NCBI GenBank assembly: GCA_029203125.1
Contig: CP119317.1
Coordinates: forward strand, 3,534,001 to 3,598,000
Source of the DNA: Candidatus Cohnella colombiensis
GTDB lineage: Bacteria > Bacillota > Bacilli > Paenibacillales > Paenibacillaceae
Length of the DNA: 64,000 nucleotides
Direction of reading: 5' to 3'
The position numbers and the translations under genes are program-made. Under the pieces are notes generated by a model, which was not told the origin of the DNA, ran no database searches, and worked only from the letters and a program-made list of their open reading frames with translations. This document shows, piece by piece, positions 52,253 to 60,006 of the stretch (its first letter is position 1; every line of letters begins with the position of its first letter).

Positions 52253-52618
52253 ATGGCCTCTAGCTGTAAAGTCGAAACTGCATTAGAAATTCTGGTCGGC
52301 AAGTGGAAGCCTATTATCCTGTATCAACTATTTTCTACAGGCACGATGAGGTTCAGTGAACTACAGAAAGCGTTGCCGAATATCACCAAGAAGATGCTCA
52401 CCATGCAACTGAGGGAGCTCGAGTACCATGATATAGTGAACCGCAAAGTCTATCACCAAATCCCTCCCAAAGTCGAATATTCCATTACAGAATACGGTCA
52501 ACGAATAACCCCGTTATTGCAGGCACTTAACGACTGGGGGATGGCTCACATCACACATCTAAACGAGTTATATGGGGAAGGGCAGACAAAGGAAGGCTCA
52601 ATAACCTACCAAGGATGA
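52253..52618 (+). CDS. HxlR-family redox-type regulator (YodB/CatR-like)
   Basis: A 121-residue winged-helix regulator. Core: ALEILVGKWKPIILYQLFST, MRFSELQKALPNITKKMLTM (recognition helix), RELEYHDIVNRKVYHQIPPK (wing). Cys5 (MASSCKVETALEIL) is the only Cys and sits where YodB Cys6 and CatR Cys7 sense diamide and quinones by disulfide formation or alkylation. GGAGAAAATGAT precedes the ATG. Divergent from the DoxX-LigB genes, its probable targets. A thiol-switch is inferred from the residue position and context. Confidence 0.85.
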   Translation: MASSCKVETALEILVGKWKPIILYQLFSTGTMRFSELQKALPNITKKMLTMQLRELEYHDIVNRKVYHQIPPKVEYSITEYGQRITPLLQALNDWGMAHITHLNELYGEGQTKEGSITYQG

Positions 52619-52648
52619 GCGAGATCGAGGAATTCTTTCTATACATGA

Positions 52649-52686
52649 AGGGGGTGTCCCATAAGTTCACTTATGGGACACCCCCT
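52649..52686. repeat. Perfect 18-bp-arm palindrome resembling paired IS ends
   Basis: AGGGGGTGTCCCATAAGT pairs perfectly with ACTTATGGGACACCCCCT across two bases (TC). It lies between the convergent HxlR and AlkD genes and can act as a terminator though no T-run follows. The arm matches GGTGGTGTGCCATAAGTT (61755-61772) at 16 of 18 positions and the inverse of 63661-63681 at its first eleven bases, so it may be a miniature or solo remnant of the same mobile element. Confidence 0.75.
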
Positions 52687-52723
52687 ATTTGTGATTGAGC
52701 TTTTTCTTCTAAAAGAAATAATC

Positions 52724-53431
52724 CTAACACCTTACATACTTGCGTTTGAATCCAAGCTTCCCTTTTTCGATTAACTTCTCTATATTAACGGAAGCGTTCA
52801 ATAACTTGCTTTTTGCGGTTCCCCGATTGACTTCTACCGGACCTACTTCCTTAGCAACTTCGACCGCCTTATCATGAAGCGGCAGATAAGATGCTGCCAC
52901 AGTATACATGAAATTGTTCATTGCGTATTTCGCGCGATCAGGAGCATCATGAATTGTATTTTTGATAAGCTCCAACATATCAGCAATTTTCGCTTCGGCA
53001 AATTCGCTGTCCGGACGATTGCCGAGTAGCCAGCAGTAACAGCTCCAACCCGCCGACATCTTCAACTCTATATCACTTGCAATCCATTTATCGGCTACAT
53101 CTTGCGCAATATCCGTTTCAGCCAAAGTTACTGCAACCACAAAATCTGATAGCATATAAAAATAAGCTCGCTCTATCCACCTTTCAAAATCCGCTTCTGA
53201 CATTGCTTTCGGATCAGCGATCACTCCCGCAAAATACATGGCGTCGTAATTTCCTGTGGCATAAAGCTGCTCGGCCAATGGTTGATTGAGTTTTATCCTC
53301 CTATAGATAGGCTTCATCTCACCTGTAGCCACTCCAAAAAGCGGTTCGTGCGCACCATTGGTTTGATATATCTTCTTGGTGCGTTCCTTACCGAGCATCT
53401 CAAGCTCTTGCATAACCGATTCTAGGTTCAT
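52724..53431 (-). CDS. AlkD-like HEAT-repeat DNA alkylation repair protein
   Basis: A 235-residue all-helical protein of the DNA-alkylation-repair (AlkC/AlkD) superfamily. It begins ESVMQELEMLGKERTKKIYQ and GVATGEMKPIYRRIK, then helical pairs such as AMYFAGVIADPKAMSEADFE (AlkD-like) and DVADKWIASDIELKMSAGWS. AlkD enzymes remove N3- and N7-alkylated bases without base flipping; I cannot confirm the catalytic Asp here, so a non-enzymatic paralogue is possible. AAGGAG lies before the ATG at 53431. Monocistronic. Confidence 0.75.
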   Translation of the reverse strand: MNLESVMQELEMLGKERTKKIYQTNGAHEPLFGVATGEMKPIYRRIKLNQPLAEQLYATGNYDAMYFAGVIADPKAMSEADFERWIERAYFYMLSDFVVAVTLAETDIAQDVADKWIASDIELKMSAGWSCYCWLLGNRPDSEFAEAKIADMLELIKNTIHDAPDRAKYAMNNFMYTVAASYLPLHDKAVEVAKEVGPVEVNRGTAKSKLLNASVNIEKLIEKGKLGFKRKYVRC

Positions 53432-53508
53432 TATTCGCACTCCTTCATAATAGCTCGTCCTTATGGATGAAGCCGTCTTTACTTCAATATATCATATAAC
53501 GGCCTACC

Positions 53509-54900
53509 CTATTTTTGAACGGGCTTCTTGATGAATAATGACAACACTAAATTGATGACTGCACATACGAGACCGACTGTAAACACTAGCGAAGTTCCCG
53601 AGGCTGCTGCTTCAGTCACATCATTCGCAACGGTTTCGATATAACTTTCCTGTTCCGCTGAAAAAATCGATACCATGACGGCAATCCCTATTGCACCTGC
53701 TACTTGTTGGATGGTTTGAGTGATGGCGATTCCATCTGGATAGTACTGTTTCGGAAGTGAATTCAGCGTATTCGTTTGTACTGATGCCAGTACCATTCCT
53801 ATACCTAACATCATAATAATATGGGTTACCACAATCATCCACGAAGCCGTGTCGGTACCATATTGTGAATATAATGCATAACCAATAACAACAAGAATTG
53901 CTCCTGGTGTAATCACTGCTTTCGGCCCATATTTGTCAAACATACGACCTATTAATGGAGCTAATATACAGTTAAGCAAGCTCCCTGGCAGAAGAATAAG
54001 ACCTGTTGTAAAAGCAGCGATTAATAAAGCCATTTGCATATACATGGGTAGAATGACGAGCATGGACAACATATTGAAGAACGTAATAAAACTCATAAAG
54101 ACTCCAAGTACGAACAGTGGGTGTTTAAATGCTTTTAGATTCAGCATAGGATGCTCCATCTTCAATTGACGAATTACAAAGATAAGGAGAGCAATACATC
54201 CTACGACAATGGTTCCGAGAACCGATGTGCTTGTCCAACCCGTTTCACCACCTACACTTACCCCGTAAACAATGCCCCCGAATCCAATCGTCGAGAGAAT
54301 AACAGATATTGCATTAATCGAAACCTTACGTACTTCGTTCACATTCGGTAAATAACGGAGCCCTATAATTAGAGAGAACAGCAAGAAAGGCATTGCAACC
54401 CAAAAAATCCAATTCCACGATAATGTATCTAGAATTAGTCCCGCTATTGTTGGACCTAGTGTTGGGCCAGCTAACATAACTAAACCCATCAATCCCATTG
54501 CGCCACCACGCTTATTCGGTGGGAATATCGTGAAAATAACGTTTTGTGTTAAAGGTAACGCGATTGCTAATCCGGCTGCTTGAATGATCCGTCCGACCAA
54601 TAAAATGCTAAATTCGGTCGCTACACCCGCTACAATTGTACCGATAATCGAAAGCAATATAGAAGTCATAAACATTTGACGTGTGGAAAATTTTTGCATC
54701 AAAATACCGGTTACTGGCACTAATATACCTAAGGTTAAAAAATAACCGGTTGCTAACCATTGGACCGTAGTCGCTGTCACATCGAATATTTGACTTAATT
54801 CACCTAAGGCAATATTTAAAGCAGTCTCACTGAACAGCCCAACAAAGCCCGCCACTAAAAGCGCCGCCATGATCGGACCTGTTTTAATTACTTTATTCAC
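53509..54900 (-). CDS. MFS multidrug-type transporter (DHA2, 14 helices)
   Basis: A 463-residue transporter. Motif C-like sequence is GPTLGPTIAGLILDTLSWNW IFWVAMPF and the loop 2-3 motif is weak (GILMQKFSTRQMF), both typical of the EmrB/LmrB/MdtH drug-H+ antiporters. It begins 4 bp after the TetR gene on the same strand, and the pair should be de-repressed by a TetR ligand, commonly an exported compound. No outer-membrane parts are expected in this organism. Substrate unknown. Confidence 0.87.
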   Translation of the reverse strand: MNKVIKTGPIMAALLVAGFVGLFSETALNIALGELSQIFDVTATTVQWLATGYFLTLGILVPVTGILMQKFSTRQMFMTSILLSIIGTIVAGVATEFSILLVGRIIQAAGLAIALPLTQNVIFTIFPPNKRGGAMGLMGLVMLAGPTLGPTIAGLILDTLSWNWIFWVAMPFLLFSLIIGLRYLPNVNEVRKVSINAISVILSTIGFGGIVYGVSVGGETGWTSTSVLGTIVVGCIALLIFVIRQLKMEHPMLNLKAFKHPLFVLGVFMSFITFFNMLSMLVILPMYMQMALLIAAFTTGLILLPGSLLNCILAPLIGRMFDKYGPKAVITPGAILVVIGYALYSQYGTDTASWMIVVTHIIMMLGIGMVLASVQTNTLNSLPKQYYPDGIAITQTIQQVAGAIGIAVMVSIFSAEQESYIETVANDVTEAAASGTSLVFTVGLVCAVINLVLSLFIKKPVQK

Positions 54901-54904
54901 TTTT

Positions 54905-55465
54905 TTAATACCCCTTTAAAAGATTCGGCAAAACTTCAGCAACCACTCTAAGTGGCTCAGATGCTTTCTGTGTTAAGCAGAGCATCAATCCACCTTCGAT
55001 TGAAGCATTCATCATCAGCGCAATGGAATGAGCTGTCTCTTTCGAGAACCCATCTGCTATTAGCTTTGTCGAAAAAATTTGTTGGACGTTTTGATACAAC
55101 TGATAACATGCATTTCTAATTGGATCACTTAACGTCGCCATTTCGCTAACCATACTACTAAAGGTATAACCTTCTATCGTTCCTTCTGTTTCATATTTAA
55201 CGATTAATTTCTCAATGATTGCATTTGTAGCTTCTTGCGTAGTTGGATATCGTTTGAAAACCTCTTCGATATCTTTAGTAATCGCTTCATTCAAAGATTG
55301 AAGACAGGCGATTAATAATTCTTCTTTTCCATTTGGAAAATGATGGTACAAAGAACCTTTTGAAAGGTTACATGCCTTTAATATTTCATTTAATCCCACA
55401 CCTTTAAAACCTTTTTGTTGAAATAGCATCGTCGCGATGTCGATTATCAGCGATTTTGAATCCAT
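54905..55465 (-). CDS. TetR-family transcriptional regulator
   Basis: A 186-residue TetR repressor. N-terminal HTH: IIDIATMLFQQKGFKGVGLN EILKACNLSKGSLYHHFPNG; then an alpha-helical ligand domain with VAEVLPNLLKGY at the end. The ATG at 55465 is kept; GGAGG lies 12 nt upstream, rather far, so the ATG at 55492 is not excluded. The gene is first in an operon with the MFS pump, with a dyad at 55484-55510 that overlaps its promoter. Confidence 0.85.
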   Translation of the reverse strand: MDSKSLIIDIATMLFQQKGFKGVGLNEILKACNLSKGSLYHHFPNGKEELLIACLQSLNEAITKDIEEVFKRYPTTQEATNAIIEKLIVKYETEGTIEGYTFSSMVSEMATLSDPIRNACYQLYQNVQQIFSTKLIADGFSKETAHSIALMMNASIEGGLMLCLTQKASEPLRVVAEVLPNLLKGY

Positions 55466-55483
55466 TCCCGTAGCACACCTCCA

Positions 55484-55510
55484 CCATACCAACCGGTCTG
55501 TCTGTCATTT
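55484..55510. promoter_or_regulatory. Candidate TetR operator
   Basis: Centred on ACCGGT (55492-55497); the flanks read ACCAACCGGTCTGT with a GACAGACAGACC direct repeat on the minus strand. It is just before the TetR start, the usual place for autorepression. Confidence 0.45.
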
Positions 55511-55682
55511 TATCAAAAATAATTTCTTTAAGTCAAGATTTTTTTCCTCCACCGAGATCCAACTGCACATAAGAACATGAATATATTGATACGTATTGTA
55601 TATATTGTTAATTAATGATACGTTATGTATAGTTATCTTTGTATGTCAGTCATTTAAACTTGTATTCCAAAGGAGAATGTTA

Positions 55683-56954
55683 ATGAAGAAAACAGCCCTT
55701 GTATTGATTCTTACTTTTGCCACAGCGTTGATACTGATAAGCTCTGTGTATGCCGCTGATTCATCGCCGGAAACTTGGCAAGTATCTGTCGGTAAAGAAA
55801 CCGCAGCCACCTCTCTCGACTCCATGTTTCCGAAAGTAATTTTTGTCCATGAAGGAGACAAAGTTACATTTACTAACGGTGCTAGTGCTACCCCACATAC
55901 CGTAACATTCCTGGCTGGTCAATCGCCACTTACTCCTCAAGATCCCGCTCACGCGATTCCAAGCGCAAAAAGCGGTGGAAGCTGGGATGGTAAGTCACTC
56001 CTGAATTCAGGCATACTATTTCCAAAGCAATCCTATGAAGTCACCTTTACCGCTAGTGGAGCTTACCCCTATTATTGCGTACTTCATCCTATGATGACCG
56101 GTACGGTAGTCGTGTTGCCGAAAGGCCAGTCGATCCCCTCGAAAGTAGAGCAAGCTGCAGCCGCAAAGACACAAGAAAATGATCTACTTTTCCAAGAGAG
56201 CCTATTGCAAGGCCCTCAAGAAGCCCAATATACAGCAAATAAGGATGGCTCATTGACCTATAAAGTAGATCTTGGCTCACAGAATACCGCTTTCTCACAT
56301 AACCGCATGAATCCTGAGCAAGTTATTGTAAGCGAAGGTGATTCCATTTCCTGGACCAATCTTAGCCCTTATGAGCCTCATTGGGTTACCTTCAACAAAC
56401 CCGCTGACTTGAATTTCTTCACAGATAAAGGCGAGTTCAATGCTCAATTTATGCCTCCTGCCGGTGGCAAGGAGTTTAACGGTACTGGTTTCACCAATTC
56501 CGGTATCCTCTTGAGCGCACAATCGTATGATCTGAAATTTACGAAGCCCGGAACCTATACTTACGAATGTTACCTACATTCGGGTTCCATGATGAAGGGC
56601 ACTGTAATTGTTGTTCCGAAGGGCGCAGTCAAGCTGGTCGTGAACGGGAAAGCAGTGACCAATTCTGCAAGCGCACAATGGAAAGATGGCAACCTGAACG
56701 TCGGTATTGTTTCGTTCACGAAAGCGATGGGCGGTAAATTTTCATTTGATAAAAACTCCAAATTGTACACCATTACCGTAGACGGTAAATCGGTTAAAAC
56801 AGCCGGGTACATTCTGAAAGGTACAACGTATGCTTCTGCGGAAAATATCGTACGCGGTCTGGGCGGAACTTATACCTGGAATGAAGCAACCCAGTCCTTT
56901 ACAGTTACGGTTGGTGCTCCCGCCCCTGCCGCTTCTATGGATCATATGCACTGA
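55683..56954 (+). CDS. Secreted tandem cupredoxin with copper-amine-oxidase-type stalk
   Basis: A 423-residue exported protein (signal KTALVLILTFATALILISSV). Two plastocyanin-like domains follow: at about 35-155, ending TPHTVTF and YYCVLHPMMTGTVVVL (His, Cys, His, Met type 1 ligands), and at about 185-325, with EPHWVTFN and YECYLHSGSMMKGTVIVV. The last 100 residues resemble the copper amine oxidase N1/stalk domain (VNGKAVTNSASAQWKDGNLN) and end MDHMH, a possible metal site. AAAGGAG precedes the ATG at 55683; the upstream frame lacks a site. It is the probable electron donor or copper store for the multicopper oxidase beside it. Confidence 0.82.
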   Translation: MKKTALVLILTFATALILISSVYAADSSPETWQVSVGKETAATSLDSMFPKVIFVHEGDKVTFTNGASATPHTVTFLAGQSPLTPQDPAHAIPSAKSGGSWDGKSLLNSGILFPKQSYEVTFTASGAYPYYCVLHPMMTGTVVVLPKGQSIPSKVEQAAAAKTQENDLLFQESLLQGPQEAQYTANKDGSLTYKVDLGSQNTAFSHNRMNPEQVIVSEGDSISWTNLSPYEPHWVTFNKPADLNFFTDKGEFNAQFMPPAGGKEFNGTGFTNSGILLSAQSYDLKFTKPGTYTYECYLHSGSMMKGTVIVVPKGAVKLVVNGKAVTNSASAQWKDGNLNVGIVSFTKAMGGKFSFDKNSKLYTITVDGKSVKTAGYILKGTTYASAENIVRGLGGTYTWNEATQSFTVTVGAPAPAASMDHMH

Positions 56955-56986
56955 AGCGTAAAACTTATAAATGACGATTGATGATA

Positions 56987-57020
56987 GAAAGGGAGTCTTC
57001 ATGACTCCCTTTCCTTGTTA
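56987..57020 (+). terminator. Hairpin between cupredoxin and multicopper oxidase genes
   Basis: GAAAGGGAGTC pairs with GACTCCCTTTC (11 bp) around TTCAT, then CTTGTTATTTCT. A partial terminator within the two-gene unit. Confidence 0.65.
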
Positions 57021-57043
57021 TTTCTACTCGAGAGAGGAAGAAT

Positions 57044-58825
57044 ATGATGAATATGAAGTCCCTGCGCCTATTCGGATTAAGAAAGCATTTTCTAGTGGCA
57101 TTGGTCATGGCGATTATTTGGGTTACACCTTTGTCCGCCGTAGGAGCCGAGACGATATCCGCAAAGAAATTTCAGCTATATGCGACTGATGGGTATATGA
57201 CGCTTCCCGATGGTAAGCAGTTGTATATTTGGGGGTACAGCTTAAAGGACGAGCCTGGGAGCGCGACCGTTCCCGCTCCGACGTTGGAAGTGAATGAAGG
57301 AGATCGCGTGGAGATTACTCTTACGAACATCGGCCCCAAGAAAACGGGAATCAAACAGCTTGCCCATACGATTCATTTTCACGGATTGGATACCGACCAG
57401 TTAAATGATGGAGTTCCGCACACTTCTGTAGCCATTCAAGTTGGAGAAAGCTTCAATTATCAGTTTATCGCCAAGAAAGCGGGTACTTATTTCTATCATT
57501 GCCATGTAGATACGATTGAACATTTGCAGATGGGGATGTATGGAGCGTTCATTGTGAAAGCCAAAAACGGCATCAATCAAGCTTGGACAGGTGGTCCGTC
57601 CTATGATAAGGACTATGTGTTCCTGTTAAACGAAATCGATCCCTTGTGGCACCAGGCAGTGGAGGAAGGGAAGTCTTATGACAGAACGGATTTCCACCCT
57701 AGATACTGGACGATCAATGGCAAAGCTTATCCGGATACGGAAAAAGACCCCACCAGCTTTATCGAAGGAAAAGTTGGAGAGACCGTCCTTATTCGAATAA
57801 TCAATTCCGGATACGAGTCGCATAGTTTCCATATGCATGGATATCATTTTCAAGTAATTGCCTCTGACGGAAGGCCACTTCCTGAGCCATTAACGAAAGA
57901 TACTGTGTTGATCGGCCCCGGCGAGAGGTATGACCTCCTCGTTACCTTCGATCAATCAGGGATGTTCCCGTTCCACAGCCATAATATCGTAGATAATACG
58001 AACAACGGAACATACCCAGGTGGCTTACACACGATGATCGATGTCACGGAAAATAAGGCTGATCGTTCACCTATGATAATGACTATCCGTTTGAAAACGG
58101 GTCGTAATTCGGTCACGGTGAACAGCGAGTCTATTCAGCTTGCAAATTCGCCAGTAGCGATAAACGGAACAACCTATGTTCCATTCCGTTTCATCGGCGA
58201 GAATCTAGGAGCAGCGGTGAAATGGCTTCCAAAGGAGAAGTCCGTCATCTATACAAAGGATCAAACGACTATTCAGCTATGGCTGAATCTCAAGCAGGCG
58301 AAAGTAAACGGTCGTCTCATCTCACTACCTACTCCTCCCAAAGAAATCAAGGGATCGGTAATGGTGCCACTACGTTTCGTTGCCAATCAATTGGAAGCCA
58401 AGCTCGACAAGGATAGCAAGACGGGAGAGATCATCGTTACCGGCAAGATGAGTGTAGCGTCAGAGCCATCACAGCATTCTCATGACGTGGGAAACTCGGG
58501 TGATGGAGCGACCAATAACGGGACATTAGGCAACGGAAACAACAGCGCGGGTACTATAGATCCAGGCACAAGCGCGGATCTGCTGACTATCGATATCACG
58601 ACCTCGTTCATGCCCACGAAGCTCACAATCAAGAAGGGTCAAACCGTCAAATGGGTGAATAAGGATACGCAAATCCATACCGTATACGACCTTCAGGACA
58701 AATTTAAAAGCCCCAACATCCTTCCTGCGGGGCAATTTTCTTATACTTTTATAGAAACGGGAACTTATACTTATTATTGCTCCGTCCATCCTAGTATGGT
58801 GGGAGAAATTATTGTGACCGAATAG
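57044..58825 (+). CDS. Two-domain multicopper oxidase fused to stalk and cupredoxin
   Basis: A 593-residue exported protein. Signal peptide 1-35. Domain 1 (about 40-175) has His111/His113 (HTIHFHG) and His152-Cys153-His154 with His160 and Met163/165 (YHCHVDTIEHLQMGMYG). Domain 2 (about 185-335) has HSFHMHGY (260-267) and His311-Ser312-His313. So the type 1 copper lies in domain 1 only, and the trinuclear ligands (four HxH pairs) are complete: a two-domain laccase of the type-C layout. Residues about 355-475 are a copper-amine-oxidase stalk (INGTTYVPFRFIGENLGA; MVPLRFVANQLE); the last 80 are a second cupredoxin (QIHTVYDLQD; TYYCSVHPSMVGEII). AGAGAGG before the ATG. Oxidises phenols or metals with O2, by family. 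Confidence 0.85.
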   Translation: MMNMKSLRLFGLRKHFLVALVMAIIWVTPLSAVGAETISAKKFQLYATDGYMTLPDGKQLYIWGYSLKDEPGSATVPAPTLEVNEGDRVEITLTNIGPKKTGIKQLAHTIHFHGLDTDQLNDGVPHTSVAIQVGESFNYQFIAKKAGTYFYHCHVDTIEHLQMGMYGAFIVKAKNGINQAWTGGPSYDKDYVFLLNEIDPLWHQAVEEGKSYDRTDFHPRYWTINGKAYPDTEKDPTSFIEGKVGETVLIRIINSGYESHSFHMHGYHFQVIASDGRPLPEPLTKDTVLIGPGERYDLLVTFDQSGMFPFHSHNIVDNTNNGTYPGGLHTMIDVTENKADRSPMIMTIRLKTGRNSVTVNSESIQLANSPVAINGTTYVPFRFIGENLGAAVKWLPKEKSVIYTKDQTTIQLWLNLKQAKVNGRLISLPTPPKEIKGSVMVPLRFVANQLEAKLDKDSKTGEIIVTGKMSVASEPSQHSHDVGNSGDGATNNGTLGNGNNSAGTIDPGTSADLLTIDITTSFMPTKLTIKKGQTVKWVNKDTQIHTVYDLQDKFKSPNILPAGQFSYTFIETGTYTYYCSVHPSMVGEIIVTE

Positions 58826-58862
58826 GGAATGGTGGATTGCTCTACTTACGCCTAGGCTTTCA

Positions 58863-59327
58863 TTAATATTGTCCTTTGATCACAAAAAACGAGCCCCGAA
58901 TGGTTCCAGCTAGTTTAGACTTCTGCCTAGCGAATTTAAACTTCTCTTCTAGCTCCTTCGGGATCTCCATCCCCTCAGAAAGCTTAAAACCAACAGCCCG
59001 CTTCTTAGGATCATCAATCGTATACATGACATTAATCGCAAGACCATCCTCATAAAAGACGTAAGTAAATTGGATATTCTCCACTTGAAAACGAGACGTC
59101 TCTAAAGGTTTGGCCGCAAACACAATATTACGTTCTTCTTTCAAAATGCGGTTCGCATAATCAAGGTCATCCTGACTTTCGCTAGCGGATACAACCGTAA
59201 ATTGATGCTCGTATTTGTTCATGAAATAACGAGCTTCATTCGCACGTAAACCAGCCAGCGCTTCTGCTACAGGTGAAGACTCTAAACCTACCGTAGATAC
59301 ATTTTTGAAATCAACGATATACGTCAT
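58863..59327 (-). CDS. Conserved protein of unknown function
   Basis: A 154-residue soluble protein. It starts MTYIVDFKNVSTVGLESSPV and has EARYFMNKYEHQFTVVSASE, EERNIVFAAKPLETSRFQVE and KLAGTIRGSFFVIKGQY. I do not recognise a family with certainty. The ATG at 59327 has GAGGG 7 nt before it and is preferred to 59333, which overlaps that site. It is transcribed alone, convergent with the multicopper oxidase and divergent from the ArsR gene. Confidence 0.6.
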   Translation of the reverse strand: MTYIVDFKNVSTVGLESSPVAEALAGLRANEARYFMNKYEHQFTVVSASESQDDLDYANRILKEERNIVFAAKPLETSRFQVENIQFTYVFYEDGLAINVMYTIDDPKKRAVGFKLSEGMEIPKELEEKFKFARQKSKLAGTIRGSFFVIKGQY

Positions 59328-59463
59328 TTCCATCCCTCATTTCTTCTCATTATTTACTATAAAACGGACACTGATCTTCGTTATCTATCAAGTATTATAC
59401 CAAAAATGATTCAATATAAACGTTCAGAAATCACTTGCTTTAAATATGTGATATCATATCCAT

Positions 59464-59483
59464 ATATTCAAAAGTTCAGATAT
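59464..59483. promoter_or_regulatory. Candidate ArsR site, copy 1
   Basis: ATATTCAAAAGTTCAGATAT ends 15 bp before the ArsR ATG. It matches the copy at 59966-59985 at 16 of 20 positions, with the same ATAT-N12-ATAT frame. Confidence 0.55.
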
Positions 59484-59498
59484 TGAGGAGCATGGGAT

Positions 59499-59834
59499 AT
59501 GTATCAAAATCAAAATATACAACAGTTTAAAGCTGACTTTTTTAAAGCGTTAGCTCACCCCATGAGAATTCGAATACTTGAAGTTCTAAGCGAAGGCGAT
59601 CGGAACGTTAACGAATTACAAAACATCCTAGGTTCCGAAGGTTCCGCCGTTTCTCAGCAGCTGTCAGTACTGCGGAATAAAAACGTGGTGAGTGGCATAA
59701 AAGATGGAACATCAGTGATTTATTCATTAAGAGATCCACTGATTAAAGAATTACTCGCTGTTGCGAAGCAAATATTCGATAATCATCTCGTCGACGCTAT
59801 TTCACTGCTAGAGGTCATTCGAAATGAGCAATAA
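59499..59834 (+). CDS. ArsR/SmtB-family regulator
   Basis: A 111-residue winged-helix protein: FFKALAHPMRIRILEVLSEG, NELQNILGSEGSAVSQQLSV (recognition helix), GIKDGTSVIYSLRDPLIKEL (wing). The metal-binding Cys-x-Cys of ArsR (ELCVC) is absent, since the helix reads ELQNILG, so metal sensing is not supported; a redox or anion-like signal is open. GAGGAG precedes the ATG. A shared 20-bp site before this gene and before the SulP gene suggests joint control of both. Confidence 0.87.
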   Translation: MYQNQNIQQFKADFFKALAHPMRIRILEVLSEGDRNVNELQNILGSEGSAVSQQLSVLRNKNVVSGIKDGTSVIYSLRDPLIKELLAVAKQIFDNHLVDAISLLEVIRNEQ

Positions 59835-59841
59835 CGAACAA

Positions 59842-59888
59842 AACAAGGGCATCCCTGAGCAATCTCAAGGTGCACCTTGTTTTTTTTG
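59842..59888 (+). terminator. Terminator of the ArsR gene
   Basis: AACAAGG pairs with CCTTGTT, followed by eight T residues. It makes the SulP gene a separate transcription unit. Confidence 0.7.
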
Positions 59889-59965
59889 TTTAATCATGCA
59901 TTTTCGGGGACACAACTTCAATTATTACGTTTGACTTCATCAGCTTTCGGGAGTACATTTCTTAT

Positions 59966-59985
59966 ATATTCAAATAATCAAATAT
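59966..59985. promoter_or_regulatory. Candidate ArsR site, copy 2
   Basis: ATATTCAAATAATCAAATAT, 21 bp before the SulP start and overlapping the expected promoter; AATATAT/ATATATT arms give dyad symmetry. Confidence 0.55.
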
Positions 59986-60006
59986 ATAATAATAGAAGGT
60001 GCCTTG

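Noticed and set aside
57974..57990. Ser in place of Cys in the second multicopper-oxidase domain as a sign of a dead enzyme
   Set aside because: Domain 1 holds the complete type 1 copper site, and the His pairs for the trinuclear centre are all present, which is a known two-domain layout.
59499..59834. Arsenic or heavy-metal operon
   Set aside because: The regulator lacks the metal-binding cysteines and there are no arsB, arsC or metal ATPase genes nearby.
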